Below, piece after piece: positions 18,080-27,521 of a stretch of DNA of 64,000 nt. Within the stretch, counting starts at the first letter, position 1; each line of letters begins with the position of its first letter. Under the pieces are notes generated by a model that made no database searches, had not been told where the DNA came from, and saw only the letters and a list, made by a program, of their open reading frames with translations. The DNA is taken from NCBI GenBank assembly GCA_034521495.1, contig JAXHMK010000004.1, forward strand, positions 186,001 to 250,000, written 5' to 3'. The DNA is from Balneolaceae bacterium. GTDB taxonomy: Bacteria > Bacteroidota > Rhodothermia > Balneolales > Balneolaceae. The position numbers were made by a program, and so were the translations under genes.

Positions 18080-18094
18080 AAAGTGCTGGAAAGT

Positions 18095-18330
18095 GCTGAT
18101 GGCGCAAGCGTCCTCGCTTGTGCCCTTGTTCCACAAGCACGAGCGAGACACTCGCACTATCATGTATAATGTAACGGGAAAGGAAGCCGGAGCTTCCGAG
18201 GAGACATTCCGAAGGTGGACCTTCGGAACGAGTAAAATGTCATTGCGAAGGAGCGATAGCGACTGCGGCAATCCCCGAACGTTTGCATGCAGAAATTGCC
18301 GTGGTAACTGCTCGTAATACAATTCGCGCA
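18095..18330. repeat. Palindromic repeats between argG and argH
   Basis: The gap 18080-18401 contains a GGCGCAAGCG/CGCTTGTGCC unit near 18100, a related CACGAGCGAGACACTCGC unit near 18137, and a perfect CCGAAGGT-GG-ACCTTCGG hairpin near 18209-18226, whose relative occurs at about 2525. A CATTGCGAAGGAGCGATAGC-type unit follows near 18241. Such repeats could weaken read-through from argG into argH. No gene is visible. Confidence 0.6.
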
Positions 18331-18401
18331 CTTTTGCGTTTTGCCTTTTCACTTTTCACTATTTTACCAAAAACCTAAATTCTACTTTTAAACCAATACC
18401 C

Positions 18402-19706
18402 ATGTCCAAACTCTGGCAGAAGAGTAACACCGATACTGAAACCAGCGCATCCAAAAAGGCGGAAGCGTTTACTGTTGGGAATGACTACCTGCTTGACCAG
18501 GAGCTCGTTCCTTACGATATCAAAGGCTCGATTGCTCATGCAAAAGCACTCCACAAGATCGGTATTCTTTCGGATGATGAACTCGACAAATTGACCCGCG
18601 CTCTTCATGAAATCCTGGAAGAATGGAAAGAGGATAAATTCGAGATCCGGCTTGAGGATGAGGATATGCATACCGCCATCGAACTCTCGTTGGTTGACAA
18701 GCTGGGCGATCTGGGCAAGAAAATCCACACAGCACGATCCCGAAATGACCAGGTGCTCACCGCCGTCCGACTCTATGAAAAGAAGCAGCTTAAAGAGATC
18801 ATCGGTCTGATTAAACAAGTGGCCGGAGCAATTCTTGAGTTCGCGGAAAAGCATCAAAACATCCCGATGCCCGGTTTTACACACACCCGAAAAGCGATGC
18901 TAAGCAGTGTTGGATTATGGGCAGGTGCGTTTTCTGAATTGTTGATTTTACAGGCAGAATCTTCCAAAGGAGTTGAGTCGTTGGTTGACAAATCTCCGCT
19001 TGGATCTGCCGCCGGATTTGGAACCTCGTTTGATATTGACCGGGAGCAGGAAGCTGAAGATCTTGGATTTTCAGATCCGCTGATCTGCTCAACCACTGCA
19101 CAACTTTCCCGCGGGTGGACCGAATTGCAGTTCGTTCAATATCTGTCAGGAGTAACGGCTGTTCTGAATCGATTTGCTTCGGATGTGATTCAGTTCAGCA
19201 GCTCCGCATATCCCTATTTTGATTTGGATCCCGCCGTTTGCACAGGCTCATCCATCATGCCGCAAAAGAAAAATCCGGATGTGGCTGAACTGCTTCGGGG
19301 CGGTCATTCCGAATTGATCGGTTTTGCATCTTCCCTTCAAATGCTCACAACCAATCTTGGAAGTGGTTATCACAGAGATCTGCAGTTGAGCAAAGAACCG
19401 GTTCTGAAAGCCGTACATAAAACCAAACAATTATTAGAAGCGGCTGAACTGCTCATCACCCATATGAAGCCCATCAAAGAAAACCTTGCCGAAGCGTGCA
19501 GTTCCGAAATCTTTGCCGCTGAAGCCGCCTACGATCTCGTCAAAGAAAAAGGCATGACCTTTCGCGAAGCCTACCGATATATCGGCGATCATCCCGAAGA
19601 AGTGGAAGACATTTCCGCCGAAGAGATTTTGAAAAAGTATACGCACCTTGGCTCGCCGGGGAATGCGGGGTTGGAGAAGTTGAGGGAGAGGTTGGAAAGA
19701 CTTTGA
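18402..19706 (+). CDS. argH: Argininosuccinate lyase
   Basis: 434 residues of the fumarase/aspartase superfamily. It splits argininosuccinate to arginine and fumarate. The signature loop G-S-S-I-M-P-Q-K-K-N-P is near residue 285. Earlier conserved segments are D-M-H-T-A-I-E and T-A-R-S-R-N-D-Q-V, and the catalytic-region G-F-T-H-T. Start at 18402 is the ATG giving M-S-K-L-W-Q-K. The frame is intact. It completes the argF-argG-argH pathway segment; carB, argB, argC and argD are not in this window. Confidence 0.96.
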   Translation: MSKLWQKSNTDTETSASKKAEAFTVGNDYLLDQELVPYDIKGSIAHAKALHKIGILSDDELDKLTRALHEILEEWKEDKFEIRLEDEDMHTAIELSLVDKLGDLGKKIHTARSRNDQVLTAVRLYEKKQLKEIIGLIKQVAGAILEFAEKHQNIPMPGFTHTRKAMLSSVGLWAGAFSELLILQAESSKGVESLVDKSPLGSAAGFGTSFDIDREQEAEDLGFSDPLICSTTAQLSRGWTELQFVQYLSGVTAVLNRFASDVIQFSSSAYPYFDLDPAVCTGSSIMPQKKNPDVAELLRGGHSELIGFASSLQMLTTNLGSGYHRDLQLSKEPVLKAVHKTKQLLEAAELLITHMKPIKENLAEACSSEIFAAEAAYDLVKEKGMTFREAYRYIGDHPEEVEDISAEEILKKYTHLGSPGNAGLEKLRERLERL

Positions 19707-19713
19707 ACAAACA

Positions 19714-19825
19714 ACCTGGCAGAGCACGAACAAAGTGAGTTCCTGCCAGAGTTGTGGATTTAGTTTTGGCTCTCTGAATGCGCGACTCTTGCAGGACACC
19801 GAAAAGAACGGTGACTCTGCCAGGT
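19714..19825. repeat. Inverted-repeat-bounded element ACCTGGCAGAG...CTCTGCCAGGT
   Basis: ACCTGGCAGAG at 19714-19724 and its perfect complement at 19815-19825 bound a 112-base segment, with two further internal copies of related sequence (CCTGCCAGAG, TTGCAGGAC). It has no coding capacity and lies between argH and the beta-lactamase-like gene, where it may form a hairpin after the arg operon. Confidence 0.55.
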
Positions 19826-19898
19826 CGCTTGTTCGCAATGACTGTGATTACTATTATTATTTTCAGTCAAACCTTAATAACAAACCACCAACAAACAG

Positions 19899-20786
19899 AT
19901 GCATCCCTATTTTCTGTTGATCCTTCTCTTCCTCACAGGCTTTCGTCAAACCGATCCGAAAATAGAGACCCTAAAATCAGAGATTGAAGAATATCTGTCT
20001 GAACAAGAAGGCACCTACGCTGTTTGGTTTCAAGATTTACAAGATGAGGATCAACATTTTGCCATCAACGAGGACACTCTATTCCACGCGGCGAGTACCA
20101 TGAAAACGCCGGTGATGATTGAGCTTTTCAAACGGGTGGAAGCCGGTGAGTTGAGTTTGGATGATTCGATCAAAGTGGAGAACAAGTTTTACAGTATTGT
20201 GGATGGATCGGAATTTCAGATGACCATCAGCCCGGAAAGCAACGATCCCATTGAAAAGAAAGTGGGTGAGAAGGCGACGATCCGGGAACTGAATCACGCG
20301 ATGATTACGTATAGCAGCAATTTGGCAACGAATATTCTCATCAAGCTGGTTGGAGCCGAGGAAACGACACAAACAATGCGTGAACTTGGAGCGATGAATA
20401 TCCAGGTTCTGCGTGGCGTGGAAGATCTGAAGGCGTTTGAACGGGGACTCAGTAATCGGACGACTGCGAAAGATCTTGGTATCATTCTTGAACATCTTGC
20501 AAATGGCACGGCTGTGAACCCGGAGATGGACCAACAAATGATCGAAGTCTTACAGGACCAGTATTACCGCGATATTGTACCTGCAAAACTCCCCGAAGAC
20601 GTTATTGTCGCTAACAAGACCGGGTCTATCACGGGTGTGGAACACGATTCAGCTGTTGTTTACCTGCCTGACGGTTCATCATACATTTTGATCTTCCTCT
20701 CTAAAGATCTTCCGGATAATGAAAAGGGACGAGAGATTGGGGCAAAGATATCCCGAATGGTTTACGAGTTTATTGCTTCTGAATAA
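19899..20786 (+). CDS. Class A beta-lactamase-fold serine hydrolase
   Basis: 295 residues with a short N-terminal hydrophobic stretch that looks like a signal peptide. The S-x-x-K nucleophile motif is S66-T-M-K69 (A-A-S-T-M-K-T), the second motif S-S-N is at 139-141 instead of the usual S-D-N, and K240-T-G is the third. An acidic omega-loop candidate lies in E-R-G-L-S-N-R-T-T. These place it in the class A beta-lactamase/DD-transpeptidase-like group. The altered second motif makes a divergent periplasmic hydrolase as plausible as a true beta-lactamase, so I do not claim resistance. It ends at a perfect palindrome that should terminate it. Confidence 0.8.
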   Translation: MHPYFLLILLFLTGFRQTDPKIETLKSEIEEYLSEQEGTYAVWFQDLQDEDQHFAINEDTLFHAASTMKTPVMIELFKRVEAGELSLDDSIKVENKFYSIVDGSEFQMTISPESNDPIEKKVGEKATIRELNHAMITYSSNLATNILIKLVGAEETTQTMRELGAMNIQVLRGVEDLKAFERGLSNRTTAKDLGIILEHLANGTAVNPEMDQQMIEVLQDQYYRDIVPAKLPEDVIVANKTGSITGVEHDSAVVYLPDGSSYILIFLSKDLPDNEKGREIGAKISRMVYEFIASE

Positions 20787-20818
20787 ATCCGCGAAGTTTT
20801 CGAAAACTTCGCGGATTT
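20785..20818. terminator. Perfect 34-bp palindrome with ATCCGCGAAG ends
   Basis: A perfectly symmetric palindrome centred at 20801/20802 with arms AAATCCGCGAAGTTTTC and its complement. It starts at the stop codon of the preceding gene and ends in a short T-run, so it can serve as a terminator. The same arm sequence, ATCCGCGAAGT, recurs inside the coding regions at 34836-34870, 45254-45288 and 45748-45782. Confidence 0.75.
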
Positions 20819-20886
20819 TGTATACGAAACGCCATCTGCCTGAAAATCATTTTATAAGCAGAAGTTGAACAAAGATTGGTAGAATT

Positions 20887-21282
20887 ATGGCTGAAGTAGA
20901 GAAAAAATCACCCGCGGAAAATTCCCCTTTAACAGATGAAGAGCTTGAACATTTCAAAGAGAAACTCCTGCAAGAGAAGAAAGAAGCAGAAAAAAACATA
21001 GAGGAGGCAAAACAGAGCTTAGAAGAGATTGACAGTAACTATGAGGATGCCAAATCCGCACAAGATCATCATCACAGCGACTTGGCCACAAAAGAGGACA
21101 CCAAGCTGGCCCATCTCACAGCGATTGATAAAAACCAGGAAAAACTGGAAAAAATTACCGTCGCGCTGGACAGAATTGGAACCGGTGATTATGGAATTTG
21201 TGTAGAAACGGGCCAACCTATCCAGAAAGAACGGCTTGAAGTAATGCCGTATGCCATTCGAAGTGTTGGGGCAAAGGATTAA
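20887..21282 (+). CDS. DksA/TraR-family protein with degenerate zinc finger
   Basis: 131 residues: a long charged coiled-coil region (residues ~18-85, rich in E and K), then the DksA-type C-terminal region G-D-Y-G-I-C-x-x-T-G-x-P-I-x-x-x-R-L-E. In canonical DksA four cysteines bind zinc. Here only the first remains; the others are replaced by Thr, Ser and Ala. DksA-like proteins enter the RNA polymerase secondary channel and adjust promoter response to ppGpp. Low-Cys and no-Cys variants are known to retain the fold. Monocistronic, 100 bases after the palindromic terminator. Confidence 0.8.
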   Translation: MAEVEKKSPAENSPLTDEELEHFKEKLLQEKKEAEKNIEEAKQSLEEIDSNYEDAKSAQDHHHSDLATKEDTKLAHLTAIDKNQEKLEKITVALDRIGTGDYGICVETGQPIQKERLEVMPYAIRSVGAKD

Positions 21283-21331
21283 TTTTTAAATGTCTTCCCT
21301 CTTTTAGGGGAGTTCGAATTTAGTCTCGATG

Positions 21332-21565
21332 GGTGTTTTAGAAAGATGCCAGTAATGTGGAGCACAAGCGAGAGTTCCTCAAGTATTCGCATCTATTCAT
21401 GGGTCGAATTTAGTCTCTGCCAGTAATGTATAGAGCGCAAGCGAGACGCTTGCGCTATCCAAGTATGCAATTATTGGTAAGTTACCCCTCGGTCTGGGTA
21501 GTTTTAGAAAGATGCCAGTAATGTGGAGCACAAGCGAGACGCTTGCGCTATCCAAGTATGTAATT
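21332..21565. repeat. Direct and palindromic repeats after the DksA-like gene
   Basis: A ~38-base segment beginning GTTTTAGAAAGATGCCAG occurs at about 21332 and again at about 21499. It is each time followed by the CACAAGCGAG palindromic family; a third unit, GCGCAAGCGAGACGCTTGCG, lies near 21431. The gap 21283-21607 holds no gene. Confidence 0.6.
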
Positions 21566-21607
21566 ATTGGTCATCCCCCCCTTGCCCCATTGAAATAAAA
21601 CATTTTT

Positions 21608-22366
21608 CTATTCCTTCTCAGAAACAGCACATCGAAAACCCACGGTGTGGTCTTCGAGATCACCGAGAACGCCAACACGCCAATAGGTGCGGAGAGTTAC
21701 GTCTTCGCTGTTAAAACTTCCACCCCGCACTACACGCATCGCTCGTTCATCGAGGGGATAATATTGAATGGAATCGGGGTTTGTTTTATAGAAAGGGTAG
21801 TAATCTCCAACATACTCCGATACGTTTCCGCTCATATCATACAAACCCAATTCATTTGGCTGTTTCGTACCAACCAGGTAAGCGTAAGGACCACTGTTTT
21901 CAAGATGCCGGGCATAATGGTCAAGGCTGTCTGGGTTCGAGGTACCCGCATAAAGCTGATGTAATCCACCCGATCTTGCAGCATATTCCCACTCCTGTTC
22001 CGTCGGGAGCCGATAGCCGTAAGCATTGCAAAAAGCAAGCGCGTCTTCCCACGTGACATAAATCACCGCCCGCTTCCCTCTTCCACGATCATCATCTCTT
22101 GGCAGCGGCCGTTCTGTTGCTTTAGCAAAAGCATCATACTGCTCGTAGGTTACTTCATACGTTCCGATGTAAAAATCATCAAGAGTGACTTTGTGCAGAG
22201 GAAGTGAATCGTCATTTTCTCGTTCGAAACTATCTCCCATCAAAAATGTACCTCCCTCAACTTTTGTCATCTCCATTGGAAGGAGCTTCTCTCTTATAGT
22301 CGGTTGAAATAGCGCACATCCCGATAGGCCCAGCAAGAGTGTGATCACAAATAACTTCTTAATCAT
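21608..22366 (-). CDS. SUMF1/FGE-like (DUF323) lipoprotein without catalytic cysteines
   Basis: 252 residues with a lipoprotein signal (L-S-G-C, Cys17). The body is a formylglycine-generating-enzyme-like fold: V-E-G-G-T-F-L-M-G, Y-E-V-T-Y-E-Q-Y, R-L-P-T-E-Q-E-W-E-Y-A-A-R, G-N-V-S-E-Y and R-V-V-R-G-G-S-F. True FGE has paired Cys shortly after R-G-G-S; here that stretch (N-S-E-D-V-T-L-R) has none, so sulfatase activation is unlikely. Related Bacteroidota lipoproteins such as GldJ/GldK use this fold structurally in gliding/T9SS machines, but this protein is shorter and a specific role cannot be assigned. Confidence 0.82.
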   Translation of the reverse strand: MIKKLFVITLLLGLSGCALFQPTIREKLLPMEMTKVEGGTFLMGDSFERENDDSLPLHKVTLDDFYIGTYEVTYEQYDAFAKATERPLPRDDDRGRGKRAVIYVTWEDALAFCNAYGYRLPTEQEWEYAARSGGLHQLYAGTSNPDSLDHYARHLENSGPYAYLVGTKQPNELGLYDMSGNVSEYVGDYYPFYKTNPDSIQYYPLDERAMRVVRGGSFNSEDVTLRTYWRVGVLGDLEDHTVGFRCAVSEKE

Positions 22367-22559
22367 ACTATAGAACTAATACTAATTTATTAGTAGAAAA
22401 TAAATCGCTTTTGGTTCAGATCAAAAAAGAAATCTGCTGGATGTCAATTTCGTAAGTCACTCAAAGTTTAAAACAATCCCTGTTTAGACTTGTGCGATAG
22501 TACGTGAATTGTTTACTATAACTTTGACTGAAAAATGATTTATAAGCAATTCTTTAGCC

Positions 22560-25143
22560 ATGAAAAACAAGTTTTTAGCATTCATTGTACTATTCATTAT
22601 TCCTGTTTCTGCATTCTGCCAGGTTGAGTTGGACTATTATCTCCCCGACGATGTTGAGTTCAACCCGGAAATCCCCACACCTGAAGAAGTCATTGGCCAC
22701 CAGGTTGGCGAGTGGCATATCACACATGACAAGCTGGTAAACTATATGTACGCCGTAGCCGAGGCATCCGACCGAGTGACGATTGAAGAGTATGCACGAT
22801 CCTATGAAGACCGGCCGCTTTTGATTTTGACAATCACCTCGCCCGAAAATCATTCACGAATCGAGCAAATCAAACAGAATCAATTGGCGTTGACGGTGGC
22901 CGATCAATCCGGTGATGTAGATGTTGAAAATCAACCCGTAGTTATAAATATCGGCAATAGCATTCATGGTAATGAGCCAAGCGGGGCAAACTCCTCCATG
23001 CTTTCTGCTTATTATTTTGCTGCTGCCCATGATGAAAAGATTGAGAATATTTTAGAGAACTCGGTCATTTTACTTGATCCGTCTTTCAACCCCGATGGGC
23101 TCAACCGTTTTGCCACATGGGTGAATATGCACAAAAGCATAACAACCACAACCGATCCCGCCGACCGCGAATACAATGAACGATGGCCAAGCGGACGAAC
23201 CAATCACTATTGGTTTGATTTGAATCGCGACTGGATGCCCGTTCAACATCCCGAAAGCCGCGGACGTATCGCAAAATTTCACGAATGGCGACCCAATATT
23301 TTAACAGATCACCATGAGATGGGATCGAACTCCACGTTCTTTTTCCAGCCGGGAATTCCATCCAGAACGCACCCGCTAACGCCTCAAATCAACCAGGATT
23401 TAACAGGACAAATTGCGGAATTTCATGCCGATGCACTCGACGAGATCCAGAGTCTCTACTACTCCAAAGAATCCTTTGATGACTTCTACTATGGAAAAGG
23501 ATCTACCTATCCCGACCTGTTTGGAACGATTGGAATCCTCTTTGAGCAGGCCAGTTCGCGTGGTCATGCCCAGGAAACCGATCACGGAGTTCTGAGGTTT
23601 CCGTTTCACCATTCGGAATCAGTTTACAACGGCACTTTCTACGGTTGATGCTGCCGTTGCCCTACGAACGGATCTCCATGAGTACCGAAGAAGTTATTAC
23701 CAGGATGTTCAGCAGGAAGCATCAGATGCCGATACTGAAGCTTATGTAATTGGAGATCAATACGACCAGGGGCGTAATTACCATTTTGCCGATCTGCTTT
23801 CGAAACACAATGTTGATATGTATGAACTCTCGGAAGACCTTGAAGTAAATGGACAGGAGTTTAAACAGGGACGTGCCTGGGTCATTCCAACGGATCAAAC
23901 CGAATTCAAGTTTATTGAGGCGATGTTTGAAACCCGCACCGAATTTTCGGACAGCCTCTTTTATGATGTATCCGCGTGGACGCTTCCATTTGCTTTCAAT
24001 CTCCCTTATGCAGCGTTGGATGGCGGAGACTTTGATAACGATCTGTTGGGCAATCGGGTTGAAAATCCTGAATTGCCCACAGGTGAAGTTGTTGGTGGGG
24101 AAAGTGATTATGCCTATATCTTTTCATGGGATGAATATTATGCCCCGCGAACTTTATACCGGCTTCAGGATAAAGGGATCCGCACAAAAGTGATTCAACA
24201 ACCAACCACGGTTGAGACTCCAAACGGTACCCAGGAATTTGATTACGGATCGATTCTTGTTGCACTCGGCACACAAGATATAGATGCTGATGAAGTGTAC
24301 AAGGAACTTCAAACCGCTGCTGAAAATGATGGCGTGGATATCTACAATGTAACTACCGGGTTAAGCACGAGTGGTGTGGATCTCGGAAGCCCAAGTTCGG
24401 AGGTTCTCGAAAAACCAAAAGTGGCTATTTTAGCCGGTGAAGGAATCAGCAGTTACGATGTTGGAGAGGTATGGCATCAGTTCGATCAGCGTTACAAAAT
24501 TCCAATAAGCATGATTGAGAAAGATAACCTTGGATCAACAGATCTCGGCCGATACAATACGATTATTATGTCTGATGGCAGATATGGAGATCTCTCCGAA
24601 AATGATATTTCCGAATTAAAGCGATGGGTCAGAAACGACGGTGTTCTGATTCTACAGGAAGGTGCGATAGACTGGGGAATCAGCCAGGAATTGGTCAATT
24701 TAACTGCAAAGGAGGACAGCGGCCGATTCGATTTCAGTGATGATCTGAACTATGCCGATATCTCAAATGCCCGTGGTGCTCAATTAATCGGAGGCACCAT
24801 TTTCAATGCTACCCTCGATACCACACATCCGCTTGGATATGGATATGATGATAATGAAATCTATATTTTTCGAAGTGGTACTCAATTTTATGAACAGCCT
24901 GAAAATCATTTTTCCGTGCCGGTTTCTCTTACGGAAAACCCACTTGCCAGCGGTTACATCTCTGAAACCAATCTTGAGTTAATCAGAAATACGCCCTCAA
25001 TTATTGTGGACCGGTATGGTGGTGGACGCATCATCAGTTTTGTAGATAATCCAAATTTCAGGGCATTTTGGTTTGGACAGAATAAGCTTTTTGCCAACGC
25101 CATCTTTTTTGGCCGCACGATTTATTGGGCATCGACGAATTAA
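22560..25143 (+). CDS. Exported M14-family zinc carboxypeptidase (one frameshift)
   Basis: About 860 residues with an N-terminal signal peptide (F-C-Q cleavage). Zinc-ligand motifs of M14 peptidases are seen in H-G-N-E-P-S-G-A-N (H-x-x-E) and in D-H-H-E-M-G-S-N (second His). The frame opened at 22560 stops at 23648. Homology continues without loss in the next frame (T-V-D-A-A-V-A-L-R) to 25143, so a single-base shift lies at about 23628-23640. The C-terminal ~440 residues include a Rossmann/glutamine-amidotransferase-like segment (K-V-A-I-L-A-G-E-G) common in large Bacteroidota M14 proteins. It probably degrades peptides outside the inner membrane. Confidence 0.85.
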
Positions 25144-25195
25144 AATAACTCTGCGATGACCTGTCGGACTCTCGCAGGTTCTAAAAATTTGAACT

Positions 25196-25603
25196 ATGAA
25201 AATTTCAGGAATCCTTGAAACCTGTTTGTATGCCGAAGATTTGGAAAGAGCCAAATCATTTTATTCAGCATTACCGGGAATAGAGTTTCTATCAGAAGAG
25301 CAGGGACGACATATCTTTTTCCGCTGTAACGGGAGCATGCTTTTAATATTCAATCCAAATCACACCGCCAGAGAACAAACAGAGGTCGATGGTCAACAGA
25401 TTCCTCTTCACGGCAGTAAGGGAGAGGGTCATATCGCTTTTTCAATTGACGAAAATAACCTGGAAGAGTGGAGGCAGTTTCTCATGGATAATCAGATTCC
25501 CATTGAATCGGAGGTTACCTGGCCGAATGGTTCTGTGTCACTCTATTTTCGAGATCCCGCGGGGAATAGTCTGGAACTGGTAAGCCCCTCAATTTGGCAG
25601 TAA
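25196..25603 (+). CDS. VOC/glyoxalase-fold protein
   Basis: 135 residues forming the paired beta-alpha-beta-beta-beta units of the vicinal-oxygen-chelate superfamily. Visible are the start I-L-E-T-C-L-Y-A-E-D-L-E-R-A-K-S-F-Y, the central G-H-I-A-F-S-I with a likely metal His, and the end F-R-D-P-A-G-N-S-L-E-L with a likely metal Glu. Members include glyoxalases, dioxygenases and antibiotic-resistance enzymes. Nothing here distinguishes them. It lies between the M14 peptidase and a MarR gene that reads towards it; the MarR could be a regulator of it, but they are convergent. Confidence 0.85.
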   Translation: MKISGILETCLYAEDLERAKSFYSALPGIEFLSEEQGRHIFFRCNGSMLLIFNPNHTAREQTEVDGQQIPLHGSKGEGHIAFSIDENNLEEWRQFLMDNQIPIESEVTWPNGSVSLYFRDPAGNSLELVSPSIWQ

Positions 25604-25631
25604 ATTAATGGTCGATTTTTGTTCTCTCTTT

Positions 25632-26033
25632 TTATTTCTCTTCCTGTAAAAGATGAACTCCGTGCAACAGAAGCTCGTTAGTTGTATGTACATATTTATC
25701 GCCAAGAGTGCTTTTTAAGTCTTTGACAGCATTTTCAAAGCTCTTTTTAAGAGCAGGGGATATGCCTTGTCCTTTACGGCTCAGCGTAATCATTGCAGTT
25801 CTGCCCACCTTCTTTTTTTCAACCAAATCTTTTTTTACAAGCTTATTTACAAATCTCGTGATGGTTGAAGGAGCAAGATTCATCTCTTCGGCGAGATCGT
25901 TTTGGGAGAGTTCAACCCGATCTTGCAGGATCAAAAGAAGTTCTGCATATGAGGTCGCTAAATCGAACTCTTCAAAGTAAGAATCAAAATGACGGGTTAT
26001 TTCCCGGCTGAATAAATTGGCTGCTGAGTGCAT
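25632..26033 (-). CDS. MarR-family transcriptional regulator
   Basis: 133 residues with a winged helix-turn-helix in the middle (L-S-Q-N-D-L-A-E-E-M and A-P-S-T-I-T-R-F-V-N-K-L) and the basic wing segment V-E-K-K-K-V-G-R-T. The remaining helices form the dimer interface. MarR proteins sense phenolics, oxidants or metals. The ligand is unknown. A TTGTATGTACAATTAG-like dyad just upstream (about 26047-26064) is a plausible own operator, because MarR regulators are usually autorepressed. Confidence 0.88.
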   Translation of the reverse strand: MHSAANLFSREITRHFDSYFEEFDLATSYAELLLILQDRVELSQNDLAEEMNLAPSTITRFVNKLVKKDLVEKKKVGRTAMITLSRKGQGISPALKKSFENAVKDLKSTLGDKYVHTTNELLLHGVHLLQEEK

Positions 26034-26153
26034 TGTATCTCCGCTAATTGTACATACAATTAATGTGCATAAATTTTATCAATCCTCAAAACAGAAAAGG
26101 GAACTGACCTCATCGGCCAGTTCCCTCTTAATAGGATAGATCAAAAAGTGATT

Positions 26154-27143
26154 CTAATCTTTCGGCCAGTTGCCATATACATTGCTGAAAGATGCTTTAT
26201 CTGTACCCAAAGGCTCTCTTACCGGGCCAAGATAGGATGCATTCATCACAGCCCTCGGCGCTACATGTAATTTGTTATTTCCATTCGTCACAAAGATTCT
26301 TCCGAAATGACCAAATCCAAGCGCGTGTCCATTTTCATGCAAGGCCACTGTTTCTATATCTATCCCGGATGAACCATCGTTTGACCATGCAAAATTATCA
26401 TTGTACCACACTTCTTTCAGGGCTATAACATTAGGTTCTGCTGTCCATGTGAATGTAAAGGTGACTCCCAAAACGGAAGCACTTGCCCCTGGCCCAAGCA
26501 CTGAATCAAAAAATGATCCGGGTAAAAAGCCAATAGTCGATATATCCGCAGCAAAGGGATTCTGCGTTAAGCCCGGAAAACTTAATATAGCACTCGGAAA
26601 AACTCCTGCCGGCGTTGGAACTTTAAGAATATCCAGACCGGAATTCTTCTTCAGGTTATTCCATGTTTCAAAAGAAGCATCTATATCCGGCTCACTGTTA
26701 ATTGAACCATTAGCCACAGCAAAGGGGGAGAATACGGTATGAGTCAAATCATTTCCCGATGCGCCGCGGCGTGCATCATTTGGCTGCCATTGAGATGGCA
26801 GGGTTTTGGTTCTGTCATTTGCAAGAAGTGTTTGCCCGGCCTGAAATCCGCCGTTACTTGTATAGGTGATCGTCTCGGCCATCACAAGCTTTATATTATC
26901 AAACCCTTTTTCTGCCAGCTGGCTGTTGATCTCTGCAAGATGTTCACTGTACACGCCCTCTTTAATTCCACCGGTGTTGGTTGTATTTTTGCCCTTTTTG
27001 GCACTTTCGACTTCAACATAATCAACACTTAGTAATCCTTCTTTCTCAACAGTATCATTACTAATTGTTGATTCTTCACAACTCATGAAAATGGCTAAAC
27101 CACAGACAAGTAGCGTAGTTAGTACTTTTTTTGAAAATAGCAT
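26154..27143 (-). CDS. Matrixin-like zinc metalloprotease lipoprotein
   Basis: 329 residues. The lipoprotein signal ends at Cys22 (I-F-M-S-C). The zincin site H-E-N-G-H-A-L-G-F-G-H at 269-279 matches H-E-x-x-H-x-x-G-x-x-H, with a downstream Met (A-V-M-N-A-S) that fits the Met-turn of metzincins. The N-terminal third is low in predicted structure (K-K-G-K-N-T-T-N-T). It is likely anchored in the outer membrane and faces outside or the periplasm. Monocistronic; the substrate is unknown. Confidence 0.85.
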   Translation of the reverse strand: MLFSKKVLTTLLVCGLAIFMSCEESTISNDTVEKEGLLSVDYVEVESAKKGKNTTNTGGIKEGVYSEHLAEINSQLAEKGFDNIKLVMAETITYTSNGGFQAGQTLLANDRTKTLPSQWQPNDARRGASGNDLTHTVFSPFAVANGSINSEPDIDASFETWNNLKKNSGLDILKVPTPAGVFPSAILSFPGLTQNPFAADISTIGFLPGSFFDSVLGPGASASVLGVTFTFTWTAEPNVIALKEVWYNDNFAWSNDGSSGIDIETVALHENGHALGFGHFGRIFVTNGNNKLHVAPRAVMNASYLGPVREPLGTDKASFSNVYGNWPKD

Positions 27144-27312
27144 AATTGATTGATCTTATGTTGATGATTAGATGTTATTTATTGTACAAATGTAGACAGT
27201 AAAATAGATGGTATCTTTTCCTGCCCTTGGATAGATAGGATGGCTCAGAGTACTTTTTGTTACAATAAAAATTCTTCCAAAATTATTAATTGTTGCTGCT
27301 AAATACTTTACA

Positions 27313-27443
27313 GGAAGGCTTTGCAAAACTCTGACCGTCATCCTGAACTTGATTCAGGATCTCCAGATACTGGCTATAAAGACGAATGGAGAATCTGAAT
27401 CGAGTTCAGATTGACCAATAACCACGGTTTTGCAAAGCCCTCT
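27313..27443. mobile_element. MITE-like element, copy 2 (131 bp)
   Basis: The same terminal inverted repeats as the element at 11401 (left GGAAGGCTTTGCAAAAC, right GTTTTGCAAAGCCCTCT), flanked by a 3-base direct repeat ACA (27310-27312 and 27444-27446). The body is almost identical to copy 1 but lacks the nested ~29-base insertion. It has no ORF and must be mobilised in trans, if at all. Confidence 0.7.
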
Positions 27444-27521
27444 ACAGAAATATCAAATGCGCTATTTGTCATTTCGTTTTGAGTTCATGAATTACGATCT
27501 TTTGATGAATCCAATAGCATC

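Noticed and set aside
21608-22366. Formylglycine-generating enzyme for sulfatases
   Set aside because: The catalytic Cys residues after R-G-G-S are absent and no sulfatase gene is near.
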